Shown here in pieces: positions 1 to 6,188 of a stretch of 13,611 nucleotides of DNA. Numbering within the stretch: the first letter of the stretch is position 1; every line of letters starts with the position of its first letter. The stretch is from JAUVHV01 sp964523875. Its GTDB lineage: Bacteria; Omnitrophota; Gorgyraeia; JABMRG01. The notes beneath the pieces were generated by a model that saw nothing but the letters and a program-made list of their open reading frames with translations, was not told the origin of the DNA and did no database searches. The stretch spans positions 1 through 13,611 of the forward strand of contig CAZGAS010000032.1 of assembly GCA_964523875.1 (NCBI GenBank). The letters are read 5' to 3'. Position numbers and translations under genes: made by a program.

Positions 1-1139
1 TTTTAGGCGTATCACGCACCGCTTCAGCTGACGAGATAAAGAAGGCCTATAGAAAATTGGCCCTTAAATATCACCCGGACAGGGTCTCTGATGATGATAA
101 AACAGAGGCGTCTGAGAAATTCAAAGAGGCGACAGCAGCTTACGAGATATTAAGCGACTCTACGAAAAAATCTCAGTATGACCAGTTTGGTCACGCGGCC
201 TTTCAGAATGGCGGCTTTGGCGGCGGTGGCTTTGGAGGCATGGAGCATGCTGAAGATGTCTTTCGTGAATTTATGGGCGGCTTTGGCGGCGGAGGCGGCG
301 GTATATTCGGAAACATATTTGAAGGCGTCTTTGGCGGTTCTTCTTCAGGTTCACAAAGGAACGCGCCTCATAGAGGCTCTGACCTTGAGATGAGCATGGA
401 GATAACCTTTGAAGAGGCTGCCTTTGGTGTAGCGAAGCAAATAAAGATACCGCGATACGAGATATGCCCTGCATGTAAAGGTGACGGCGCGAAACCAGGT
501 ACAAAGAGAACACGTTGCTCCTATTGCGAGGGTAGTGGCCAGGTAATGAGCCAGGCAGGTTTTTTAAATATCGCGAGAACATGTCCGCGCTGTAATGGCG
601 AAGGTGAAATAGTCGAATCTCCATGTACAGAATGCAGATCCACGGGACGCGTTAAGCAGGAAAAGAATGTAAAGGTTGATATCCCAGGCGGTGTTGATAC
701 AGGTACAAGGGTCAGGATGTATGGCGAGGGCGAGATTGGTCAACGTGGCGGTGGGCGCGGCGACCTTTACATCCTCATATATGTGAAGAAGCACCCTATC
801 TTTAAGAGAGAGCAGAATAACGTCTTCTGCGAGGTGCCTATAAGTTTTGTTCAGGCTGCTCTCGGTGATGAGATCAATGTGCCTACTCTATATGGAACAG
901 TCAATATGAAGATTCCCGCGGGAACGCAGCCCGGTAAGATATTCAGGATAAGAGACAAGGGTATAAGTGATGTACGCGGACGCGGAAAAGGTGACCAGCT
1001 TGTAAGGGTAACAGTAGAGGTCCCTACTAAATTGAATGCCCAGCAAAAGAGGCTTCTGAATGATTTTAATCTATCAGGTGGTGGAGCCACGCCTGGCATA
1101 AACTCGTTTGTTGACAAGTTAAAAGGAGTTTTTAAGTAA
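1..1139 (+). CDS. dnaJ: DnaJ (Hsp40) co-chaperone, 5' end missing
   Basis: DnaJ stimulates the ATPase of DnaK through its J-domain and delivers unfolded proteins to it in the cytoplasm. The reading frame is open from base 3, so the gene starts upstream of the window; only about a dozen N-terminal residues should be missing. In order one sees the J-domain with the HPD motif (codons 72-80), a Gly/Phe-rich linker (about 204-350), a zinc-finger region with four Cys pairs (about 465-650: CPACKGDG, CSYCEGSG, CPRCNGEG, CTECRSTG) and the two C-terminal substrate-binding domains. All eight zinc cysteines are present, which marks a type I DnaJ. The fourth repeat has Ser where the CxxCxGxG consensus has Gly. 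A TTG at 57 lies inside the J-domain helix and is not a credible start. The gene is followed by a hairpin terminator. Confidence 0.96.
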   Translation, partial: LGVSRTASADEIKKAYRKLALKYHPDRVSDDDKTEASEKFKEATAAYEILSDSTKKSQYDQFGHAAFQNGGFGGGGFGGMEHAEDVFREFMGGFGGGGGGIFGNIFEGVFGGSSSGSQRNAPHRGSDLEMSMEITFEEAAFGVAKQIKIPRYEICPACKGDGAKPGTKRTRCSYCEGSGQVMSQAGFLNIARTCPRCNGEGEIVESPCTECRSTGRVKQEKNVKVDIPGGVDTGTRVRMYGEGEIGQRGGGRGDLYILIYVKKHPIFKREQNNVFCEVPISFVQAALGDEINVPTLYGTVNMKIPAGTQPGKIFRIRDKGISDVRGRGKGDQLVRVTVEVPTKLNAQQKRLLNDFNLSGGGATPGINSFVDKLKGVFK

Positions 1140-1144
1140 AATGA

Positions 1145-1193
1145 GCGCATAAGTTATGGAGTGAAACGACATAACTTATGCGCGCGAATTTTA
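1145..1193 (+). terminator. Probable intrinsic terminator of dnaJ
   Basis: A perfect 14-bp inverted repeat has arms at 1145-1158 (GCGCATAAGTTATG) and 1170-1183 around an 11-base loop. It is followed after a few bases by an AT-rich tract with a TTTTA run at about 1189-1193. It starts five bases after the dnaJ stop. The T-run is short and slightly displaced, so termination may be partial. The structure is certain; the function is inferred. Confidence 0.7.
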
Positions 1194-1217
1194 TCCTGAG
1201 GCAAAGCCGAAGGATCC
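1191..1217. repeat. REP-like palindromic motif (ATCCTGAGG...CCGAAGGAT)
   Basis: ATCCT at 1193-1197 pairs with AGGAT at 1211-1215 around a short GC-rich centre. The overall pattern (TCCTGAG, then a GAAG-containing core, then GGATC) resembles a short repeat that I recall being scattered between genes in many bacterial draft genomes. Only one copy is in this window, so its repetitive nature cannot be shown here. Confidence 0.4.
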
Positions 1218-1239
1218 AGGAAAATAACAGGGAAACGAT

Positions 1240-1500
1240 ATGCCAACATATGAATATAGGTGCTTAAAATGTAACAAAACCTTTGACGAGTTTCAATCTA
1301 TTAAGGCCAAGCCTTTGATAAAGTGCAAATATTGTTCAGGTAAGGTTGAGCGCATGATTGGCGGCGGAGGTGGTTTTATACTTAAGGGTAGTGGTTTTTA
1401 TTCAACTGATTATCGCAAGCCCGATTACAAGGAAAAAGAGAAGAAAGACAAGCCTACATCTTGTTCTGCAAGCAAGGGCTGTCCAAAGACAGAGAAATAG
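1240..1500 (+). CDS. FmdB-family zinc-ribbon regulatory-type protein
   Basis: This is an 86-residue protein of the FmdB/CxxC_CxxC_SSSS zinc-ribbon family. The N-terminus MPTYEYRCLKC is the family hallmark, and four zinc ligands are visible as C8-C11 and C29-C32. A Gly-rich stretch (residues about 41-52) and a GSGFYSTDYR segment follow, as is usual in the family. The tail is Lys/Glu-rich, low in complexity and ends with two more cysteines. Family members are named after a putative regulator of the formamidase operon of Methylophilus, but the biochemical role is unsettled. A Shine-Dalgarno-like AGGGA lies about 8 bases before the ATG. The stop codon overlaps the GTG start of the next gene by one base, which suggests translational coupling. 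Placement next to dnaJ may hint at a protein-homeostasis role, but that is only inference. Confidence 0.88.
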   Translation: MPTYEYRCLKCNKTFDEFQSIKAKPLIKCKYCSGKVERMIGGGGGFILKGSGFYSTDYRKPDYKEKEKKDKPTSCSASKGCPKTEK

Positions 1501-1853
1501 TGAGTACTTTTCTAAGATACTGGTTGCCTGTCATCATATACGCTGCAGCCATTTTTATTGCCTCCTCAATATCAGAGCCGCTTAAAGGTGTAGAGCTTTT
1601 TCCTTATTCGGATAAACTCCTGCATTTTATAGAATACGCTATATTCGCGTTTTTAATGATAAGAGCTCTTTGTTCATTAGAATCGGATAAGAAGATTATA
1701 TATTTAAGGATCGCGGCAGTAGCGATCGTAGTTTTTTATGGTTTTACCGACGAGCTGCATCAATATTTTGTCCCGCAGAGAGATATGGATATATTGGATC
1801 TGTTAAGCGATGGCCTGGGAGCGTTCATAGGCCAGGCGTTTTTCCGCAAGTAA
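1500..1853 (+). CDS. VanZ-like family membrane protein
   Basis: This is a 117-residue integral membrane protein with about four hydrophobic segments (residues roughly 8-24, 40-60, 66-83 and 97-115). The conserved VanZ-family signatures are present: DKLLHFIEYAIFAF at 38-51, and DELHQYFVPQR at 84-94 followed by DLLSDGLGAFIG at 100-111. The namesake VanZ confers low-level teicoplanin resistance; most family members, including short single-domain ones like this, have no assigned function. The start chosen is GTG at 1500, in the TAGTG junction with the upstream FmdB gene. This gives the normal N-terminus just before the first membrane segment. An in-frame TTG at 1461 would add 13 residues lying inside the upstream gene and is less likely. 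The gene is probably cotranscribed with the FmdB gene. Confidence 0.85.
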   Translation: MSTFLRYWLPVIIYAAAIFIASSISEPLKGVELFPYSDKLLHFIEYAIFAFLMIRALCSLESDKKIIYLRIAAVAIVVFYGFTDELHQYFVPQRDMDILDLLSDGLGAFIGQAFFRK

Positions 1854-1862
1854 ACTATCGCT

Positions 1863-1896
1863 AAAACTCGAAACAGGTTAAAACTCGAAACAGTTT
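1863..1896. repeat. Tandem 17-bp direct repeat (AAAACTCGAAACAG core)
   Basis: Two adjacent 17-base units lie at 1863-1879 and 1880-1896 and match at 16 of 17 positions (AAAACTCGAAACAGGTT, then AAAACTCGAAACAGTTT). They begin ten bases after the VanZ-like gene stops. No coding potential is seen. The right unit also forms the left arm of a hairpin with the next repeat pair (AACAGTTTCC at 1889-1898 with GGACACTGTT at 1909-1918, one mismatch). Confidence 0.85.
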
Positions 1897-1898
1897 CC

Positions 1899-1941
1899 AA
1901 ATCAATCGGGACACTGTTGAAAAATCAATCGGGACACTGTT
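1899..1941. repeat. Direct repeat of 20 bp, spaced by 3 bp
   Basis: AAATCAATCGGGACACTGTT occurs at 1899-1918 and again, identically, at 1922-1941. The two copies are separated by three bases (period 23). The second copy ends only about ten bases before the Shine-Dalgarno sequence of the DUF1015 gene (AAGGAG, 1951-1956). The GGGACACTGTT end looks like a mobile-element or REP-type terminus, but no transposase is nearby, so the origin is inference. Confidence 0.85.
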
Positions 1942-1962
1942 CCGATACTTAAGGAGACGTAG

Positions 1963-3237
1963 ATGGTAAAGATAAGTCCGTTCCACGCGTTAAGATATAA
2001 CAAGGACAAGGTTTCTCTTGAAAGGGTAGTTTGCCCCCCATACGATGTTATAAATCACGCGCAGAAAAAAGCATATATCAAGGAATCTCTTCATAATATC
2101 GTAAGGATTGTTCTTCCCCAGCAAAAAGAATTGACCCATGATTACAATCAAGCGGAAAAAGATTTATCATCATGGATTAAGACAGGCATTTTAAAACATG
2201 ATTCCCTGCCCTGCCTTTATGTCTATGTGCAGGAATGCACTATAGACAATAAAAAAGTAAGTCGTTGTGGTTTTTTCTCGTTATTAAAACTTGATAAGAA
2301 CGGAGATTCAGGTGTGCTCCCTCATGAGAATGTTTTTTCAAAGCCGCTTTTTGACAGGGCCAATCTCATGAAGCAGACAAAGGCGCATTTAAGCCCTATC
2401 TTTATTGTTTTTAAAGACGCTAAGGCGAAGGCGCAGAAGATATTGTCAGATGTAACAAAAAAAACAAAACCTGAGTCTGATATATACGCGGATGGTTCAA
2501 GGCATAAACTCTGGCCTGTTACAGATAAGAAGATAATAGACGTGCTTATCAAGCACGTTAACGCGGCGCAGACATTTATTGCCGATGGACATCATCGTTT
2601 CAAGGCGTCTATGGTAACAAGGGATTATTTCAACAAAAAGAAGACAGGCAATGATGGACATTCACATACCTTAGTGTATCTCGCCGGTTCAGAGGATAAA
2701 GGACTTGAGATATTGCCTACTTACAGGGCCGTTAAGGTTCTCCCTAAAGGTTTCGACATAGAATATATTGAGAAGTATCTTGGTAAATACTTTGATATTA
2801 AGCCTATACCGATAAAGTCAGTTGATAAGGCCTTAAAAAGCGCCTTTAATAAAAAAGAGCCCGCCTTTGTCTTCTATTACAAGAAGAAGTACCTGCTTGC
2901 GGTTCTTAAGGATAAGAGTATCATAAAAGATATAGAGCCAAAGGACACTAGCCTTACATGGAAGAGCCTCGATGTTTCCATATTGCATAACTTAGTGTTC
3001 AGAAAGCTTCTAAAGATACGCGAAAAGACCGCGAACGAGCAGAATATATCTTATTATAAGGGAAAGAATGAGCTTATTAAGGAAGTTAACTCAGGCAAGC
3101 ATAAGCTGGGTATTTTATTAAACCCGCCTACAATGGATGACGTGGTAAAGCTTGCCAGAAATGGCGAAAAGATGCCCCATAAATCTACCTATTTTTATCC
3201 TAAGCCCCTTACGGGCCTTGTTATCCATAAATTTTAG
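1963..3237 (+). CDS. DUF1015 family protein
   Basis: This is a 424-residue soluble protein of the DUF1015 family, a widespread bacterial and archaeal family without an established activity. Recognisable family motifs are the N-terminal PFHALRYN followed by VVCPPYDVI (residues about 6-30), PHENVF around P120-H121-E122, and ADGHHRF at residues 207-213. It has the usual full length for the family, and no signal peptide or membrane segment is apparent. The clustered His/Asp/Glu in the PHE and ADGHHR motifs look like a metal- or phosphate-handling active site, but that is a guess. A strong Shine-Dalgarno (AAGGAG at 1951-1956) supports the ATG at 1963. The gene seems to be a separate unit: a repeat-filled spacer precedes it and a terminator-like hairpin follows. 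Confidence 0.9.
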   Translation: MVKISPFHALRYNKDKVSLERVVCPPYDVINHAQKKAYIKESLHNIVRIVLPQQKELTHDYNQAEKDLSSWIKTGILKHDSLPCLYVYVQECTIDNKKVSRCGFFSLLKLDKNGDSGVLPHENVFSKPLFDRANLMKQTKAHLSPIFIVFKDAKAKAQKILSDVTKKTKPESDIYADGSRHKLWPVTDKKIIDVLIKHVNAAQTFIADGHHRFKASMVTRDYFNKKKTGNDGHSHTLVYLAGSEDKGLEILPTYRAVKVLPKGFDIEYIEKYLGKYFDIKPIPIKSVDKALKSAFNKKEPAFVFYYKKKYLLAVLKDKSIIKDIEPKDTSLTWKSLDVSILHNLVFRKLLKIREKTANEQNISYYKGKNELIKEVNSGKHKLGILLNPPTMDDVVKLARNGEKMPHKSTYFYPKPLTGLVIHKF

Positions 3238-3254
3238 TTTCTGAAACTGATGGA

Positions 3255-3305
3255 AAAGGGGATGCCCCTATTATTGAAAAGATAGGGTCATCCTCTTTAT
3301 CTTTT
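3255..3305 (+). terminator. Probable intrinsic terminator after the DUF1015 gene
   Basis: A 14-bp stem has arms at 3258-3271 (GGGGATGCCCCTAT) and 3282-3295 (ATAGGGTCATCCTC), with one mismatch and one G-T pair around a 10-base loop. Three flanking A-T pairs extend it. The downstream tract TTTATCTTTT (3296-3305) is T-rich as expected of a rho-independent terminator. It lies 18 bases past the stop codon. Confidence 0.72.
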
Positions 3306-3311
3306 GAAGCC

Positions 3312-3359
3312 CAAGAACGGTTCTCAAGCACGAATACCCGTGCTTGAGAACCATTCTTG
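3312..3359. repeat. 21-bp near-perfect palindrome (hairpin)
   Basis: The arms at 3312-3332 and 3339-3359 are complementary over 21 bp with a single C-A mismatch and a six-base loop. The core is GGTTCTCAAGCACG paired with CGTGCTTGAGAACC. No T-run follows, so it is not a standard terminator. It sits just after the terminator-like hairpin and before the promoter region of the corrinoid gene. It may be a REP-type element, a bidirectional transcription block or a protein site. Confidence 0.75.
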
Positions 3360-3368
3360 CTACGTGCC

Positions 3369-3386
3369 TGACAAATCTGACAAATC
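3369..3386. repeat. Tandem TGACAAATC 9-mer
   Basis: TGACAAATC occurs twice back to back (3369-3377 and 3378-3386). It lies immediately upstream of the likely promoter of the corrinoid protein gene. The position would suit a pair of same-face activator sites (9-bp spacing is close to one helical turn), but no regulator is identified. Confidence 0.55.
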
Positions 3387-3394
3387 ACAGTTTT

Positions 3395-3424
3395 TTATTG
3401 CTATATTAGTACTAATATGATAAT
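3395..3424 (+). promoter_or_regulatory. Candidate promoter with internal 16-bp palindrome
   Basis: A perfect palindrome, ATATTAGTACTAATAT, occupies 3403-3418. A possible -10 (GATAAT, 3419-3424) directly follows it, and a possible -35 (TTATTG 3395-3400, or TTGCTA 3398-3403) directly precedes it, spaced 18 or 15 bases apart. A dimeric repressor bound to the palindrome would block polymerase. A second -10-like hexamer (TATAAG, 3444-3449) lies downstream. The palindrome is seen directly; the promoter assignment is inference. The remaining stretch from about 3450 to 3510 is AT-rich with nothing recognisable. Confidence 0.45.
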
Positions 3425-3526
3425 ATGTAGCTTAAATTTACTGTATAAGAATTTGAGAAAATTCCCATTCACAAAATACAATAGCCGCGCAAAGTGCCTA
3501 TTCTACATTACAAGGAGTGAGGTTTT

Positions 3527-4162
3527 ATGCTTGATTGGACTAAGATCCATGTCGCTATACTAGGTGGCGATATATCATCTACCCCAGGATTAGTCACAGA
3601 GGCTATATCAGAAGGTGCCAGCCCTGAGGAAATTCTGGAAAAGGGGCTTATCGCTGGCATGGCTGATGTAGGAGTAAAATTTAAGGCAAATGATATATTT
3701 GTCCCTGAGGTGCTTATAGCAGCAAAGGCTATGCATGCCGCCATGGATGTATTAGAGCCGCTTCTTATAGCGAGTGGCGTTAAGCCAAAGGCCACGGTCG
3801 CGGTAGGCACTGTAAAAGGTGATCTCCATGATATAGGTAAAAACCTTGTTGTGATGATGTTAAAAGGCGCTGGATTTAATGTTGTGGATTTGGGCATAGA
3901 TATTGCTCCCGATGCTTTTATAGCGAGGGCAGAAGACGCAAAGGCTTCTTTAATAGCTATGTCATCTCTCTTGACTACATCAATGCCTTCGATGAAATCT
4001 ACTATAGAGTTACTGAAAGAGCGGGGTTTAACCGCGAAGATAAAGACGGTAATCGGCGGGGCGCCTGTTACACAGGAATACGCTGATGATATCGGGGCGG
4101 ATGGCTATGCCCAGGACGCCTCATCCGCGGTAGATAAAGTAAAAGAACTTTTAGGGCTATAA
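3527..4162 (+). CDS. Corrinoid (cobalamin-binding) methyltransferase-type protein
   Basis: This is a 211-residue corrinoid protein of the MtmC/MtbC/MttC type, matching the usual length of 210-220. Such proteins carry a methyl group on a cobalt corrinoid between a substrate-specific methyltransferase and a second methyltransferase acting on tetrahydrofolate or coenzyme M. Residues about 1-88 form the helical cap (B12-binding-2) domain. Residues about 90-211 form the Rossmann-like B12-binding domain with the DxHxxG motif D99-L-H101-D-I-G104; H101 is the expected lower cobalt ligand. SSLLTTS and GGAPVT motifs follow, as in relatives. A strong Shine-Dalgarno (AAGGAG, 3512-3517) supports the ATG. 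No methyltransferase or corrinoid-activating protein gene is in the window; accD follows after 33 bases. The methyl donor is therefore unknown. No B12 riboswitch is seen upstream. Confidence 0.92.
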   Translation: MLDWTKIHVAILGGDISSTPGLVTEAISEGASPEEILEKGLIAGMADVGVKFKANDIFVPEVLIAAKAMHAAMDVLEPLLIASGVKPKATVAVGTVKGDLHDIGKNLVVMMLKGAGFNVVDLGIDIAPDAFIARAEDAKASLIAMSSLLTTSMPSMKSTIELLKERGLTAKIKTVIGGAPVTQEYADDIGADGYAQDASSAVDKVKELLGL

Positions 4163-4195
4163 TTTTTCCTCAAAAGAGAAAGTGTAAAACTAAAA

Positions 4196-5059
4196 ATGGC
4201 TATTTTTTTCGGAAAGCAAAAACCTCAATACCAAAAACCCGCAAAAAACACTAAAAAGAGTAAGATCCCGGATGGTCTGTGGACAAAATGTGAAGATTGC
4301 GGGGATATTATATTCAATAAAGTGCTTGAAGAAAACACTATGGTTTGCGTTAAGTGCAACTATCACTTTATTCTCGGTACCGACAAGCGCATAGAGGCTA
4401 CTCTTGACGCAGGCAGTTTTGAGGAGCTTGATAGTGACCTGTCGTCAATTGACTTGTTGGATTTTCAGGGGCCTAAGACATATAAAGAGAAACTTAAAAA
4501 AGACGCTGAAATTACCGGTTTAAAAGAGGCCGCTGTTTACGGCAAGGGTAAGATTGAGTCAAATGATGTTGTCTTAGCGGTAACAGATTCCAGGTTTATA
4601 ATGGGTTCTATGGGCTCTGTCGTTGGCGAGAAGATTACGCGCGCGATAGAGCTTGCTGAAGAAGAGAAGTTGCCCCTGATAGTCATATCAGGTTCCGGCG
4701 GAGGCGCCAGGATGTATGAAGGCATATTCTCTCTTATGCAGATGGCCAAGACATCCGCGGCCCTTTCACGCTTGAATAAATCTGGAGGGCTTTTTATATC
4801 AATACTCACCAATCCTACTATGGCAGGCGTTCTGGCAAGCTTTGCTTCATTGGGTGATGTAATAATAGCTGAGCCAAAGTCGCTAATAGGCTTTACAGGC
4901 CCGCGCGTAATAGAGCAGACCATAAGGCAAAAGTTGCCGGAAGGCTTTCAAAAGTCAGAGTTTCTGCTTGAGCACGGGTTTATAGATATGATAGTATCCA
5001 GAAAAGATATAAGAAATAAGCTTTCCAGCCTGATAGACTATATGCAGATTAACCCATAA
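4196..5059 (+). CDS. accD: Acetyl-CoA carboxylase carboxyltransferase subunit beta
   Basis: AccD pairs with AccA to transfer CO2 from carboxybiotin to acetyl-CoA, making malonyl-CoA for fatty-acid synthesis. The 287-residue protein has the diagnostic N-terminal zinc ribbon (C32, C35, C51, C54) followed by a crotonase-fold carboxyltransferase domain. Typical stretches include MGSMGSVVGEKITRA, SLMQMAKTSAAL and a C-terminal RVIEQTIRQKLPEGFQ segment. The oxyanion loop reads SGSGGGARMYE (S165-E175). From memory the usual form is SASGGARMQE, so this copy seems to carry one extra Gly. accA is not in the window. The upstream spacer (4163-4195) has only a weak Shine-Dalgarno (AGAGAAAG). Short spacing suggests cotranscription with the corrinoid gene and the following ABC ATPase. 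Confidence 0.96.
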   Translation: MAIFFGKQKPQYQKPAKNTKKSKIPDGLWTKCEDCGDIIFNKVLEENTMVCVKCNYHFILGTDKRIEATLDAGSFEELDSDLSSIDLLDFQGPKTYKEKLKKDAEITGLKEAAVYGKGKIESNDVVLAVTDSRFIMGSMGSVVGEKITRAIELAEEEKLPLIVISGSGGGARMYEGIFSLMQMAKTSAALSRLNKSGGLFISILTNPTMAGVLASFASLGDVIIAEPKSLIGFTGPRVIEQTIRQKLPEGFQKSEFLLEHGFIDMIVSRKDIRNKLSSLIDYMQINP

Positions 5060-5078
5060 TGTAAAGGATCTCTAAAAA

Positions 5079-6182
5079 ATGGCACAAATCAGCTTAAGAA
5101 ATGTAACAAAGATATTTTCGGGAACTGTAAAGGCCGTTGACAATATAAGTTTAGGCATAGAGAACAAGGAGTTCCTTGTACTGGTAGGGCCCTCAGGCTG
5201 CGGGAAATCTACCACACTGCGCATGATAGCGGGCCTTGAGGAACCCACAGAAGGCGATATATATATCGGTGACAAGATGGTTGTAGGTATCCCGCCGAAA
5301 GACCGCAACATTGCGATGGTATTCCAGAATTACGCGCTATACCCGCACATGACAGTATACGAGAACATGGCTTTCGCGTTGAAACTTCGCAGGCTTCCTA
5401 AGAGCGAGATAAATCAGAGGGTAAGAGACGCGGCTGACATATTAGGCATAACAAAGCACCTCAATAAGAGGCCAAAGGCCCTGTCCGGCGGTGAAAGACA
5501 GCGCGTGGCTGTAGGCAGAGCCATAGTAAGAAAACCTATTGTTTTTTTGTTTGATGAGCCGCTTAGCAATCTTGACGCGAAATTACGCGTCCAGATGAGG
5601 ACAGAAATAAACAAGCTTTATACAAGGCTTCAGACTACAATGATATATGTCACACATGACCAGGTAGAGGCTATGACAATGGGTACAAGGATCGCTGTTA
5701 TGAAAGACGGTTTAATAGGCCAGATCGCGGATCCCATAACACTGTATAACCATCCTGTAAATAAGTTTGTAGCGGGATTTATTGGTTCACCGCCTATGAA
5801 TTTTATGAATGGCATAATAGTTAAGAAAGATGGCAAGTTATTCTTTAATGAAGGAAATTTTATGGTTAAGCTTACTGATGATATGATGGATTCCCTGCAG
5901 GCCTTTTGCGACAAGGAAATTATCTTTGGCATAAGGCCCGAGGATGTTCATGATAAGCTTTTTGTCCAATATGCCTCAGAAGACGATACTATCAAAGCGA
6001 CCTGTGAAGTTGTAGAGCCGATGGGCGCGGAGGTATATCTCTATCTCAGTACAGGCAAGCACACCTTTATTGCCCGTGTAGGAGGCCATAACAAATCTGT
6101 TGTTAACCAGGAGATGGATATGGTCTTTGACATGAGCAAGGCGCATTTCTTTGACTCCAAGACAGAGAAGATCATTATATAA
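5079..6182 (+). CDS. ABC transporter ATP-binding protein, MalK/UgpC family
   Basis: This is a cytoplasmic ATPase that powers a carbohydrate-type ABC importer. Visible motifs are Walker A GPSGCGKST (37-45), a Q-loop FQNYALYPHMTVYEN typical of the MalK/UgpC/MsmX group, signature LSGGE (135-139), Walker B FLFDEP (D159-E160) and the H-loop VTHD (H193). The C-terminal part (about 235-367) is the OB/TOBE regulatory extension of this family and includes the GIRPEDVHD segment. The length of 367 residues is normal. No permease or substrate-binding protein gene is adjacent. It may therefore be a shared ATPase serving several sugar importers, as MsmX does in Bacillus; this is inference. The ATG lies 19 bases after accD with AAAGGA upstream. 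The next gene starts six bases after its stop. Confidence 0.93.
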   Translation: MAQISLRNVTKIFSGTVKAVDNISLGIENKEFLVLVGPSGCGKSTTLRMIAGLEEPTEGDIYIGDKMVVGIPPKDRNIAMVFQNYALYPHMTVYENMAFALKLRRLPKSEINQRVRDAADILGITKHLNKRPKALSGGERQRVAVGRAIVRKPIVFLFDEPLSNLDAKLRVQMRTEINKLYTRLQTTMIYVTHDQVEAMTMGTRIAVMKDGLIGQIADPITLYNHPVNKFVAGFIGSPPMNFMNGIIVKKDGKLFFNEGNFMVKLTDDMMDSLQAFCDKEIIFGIRPEDVHDKLFVQYASEDDTIKATCEVVEPMGAEVYLYLSTGKHTFIARVGGHNKSVVNQEMDMVFDMSKAHFFDSKTEKIII

Positions 6183-6188
6183 TTATCT

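Noticed and set aside
57..59. TTG as the dnaJ start
   Set aside because: It falls inside the J-domain (AYRKLALKYHPD); the frame continues upstream to the window edge, so the gene is simply cut off.
1196..1222. c-di-GMP (GEMM) riboswitch fragment, because of GCAAAGCCGAAGG
   Set aside because: The match is short, the flanking conserved elements are missing, and the stretch is better explained as a REP-like palindrome.
1461..1499. Upstream TTG start for the VanZ-like protein
   Set aside because: It would put 13 non-conserved residues, encoded inside the FmdB gene, before the first membrane segment. The GTG at 1500 gives the usual N-terminus and a coupled TAGTG junction.
1863..1941. CRISPR array
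   Set aside because: There are only two copies of each unit, units are 17-20 bases, and spacers are absent or 3 bases long; no cas genes are nearby.
3361..3526. Cobalamin riboswitch upstream of the corrinoid gene
   Set aside because: No B12-box-like conserved sequence or long multi-branched structure was found; the region is AT-rich with only the tandem 9-mer and palindrome.
3508..3897. Minus-strand open frame over the corrinoid gene start
   Set aside because: It is a shadow of the corrinoid protein frame, with no family motif and no ribosome binding site.
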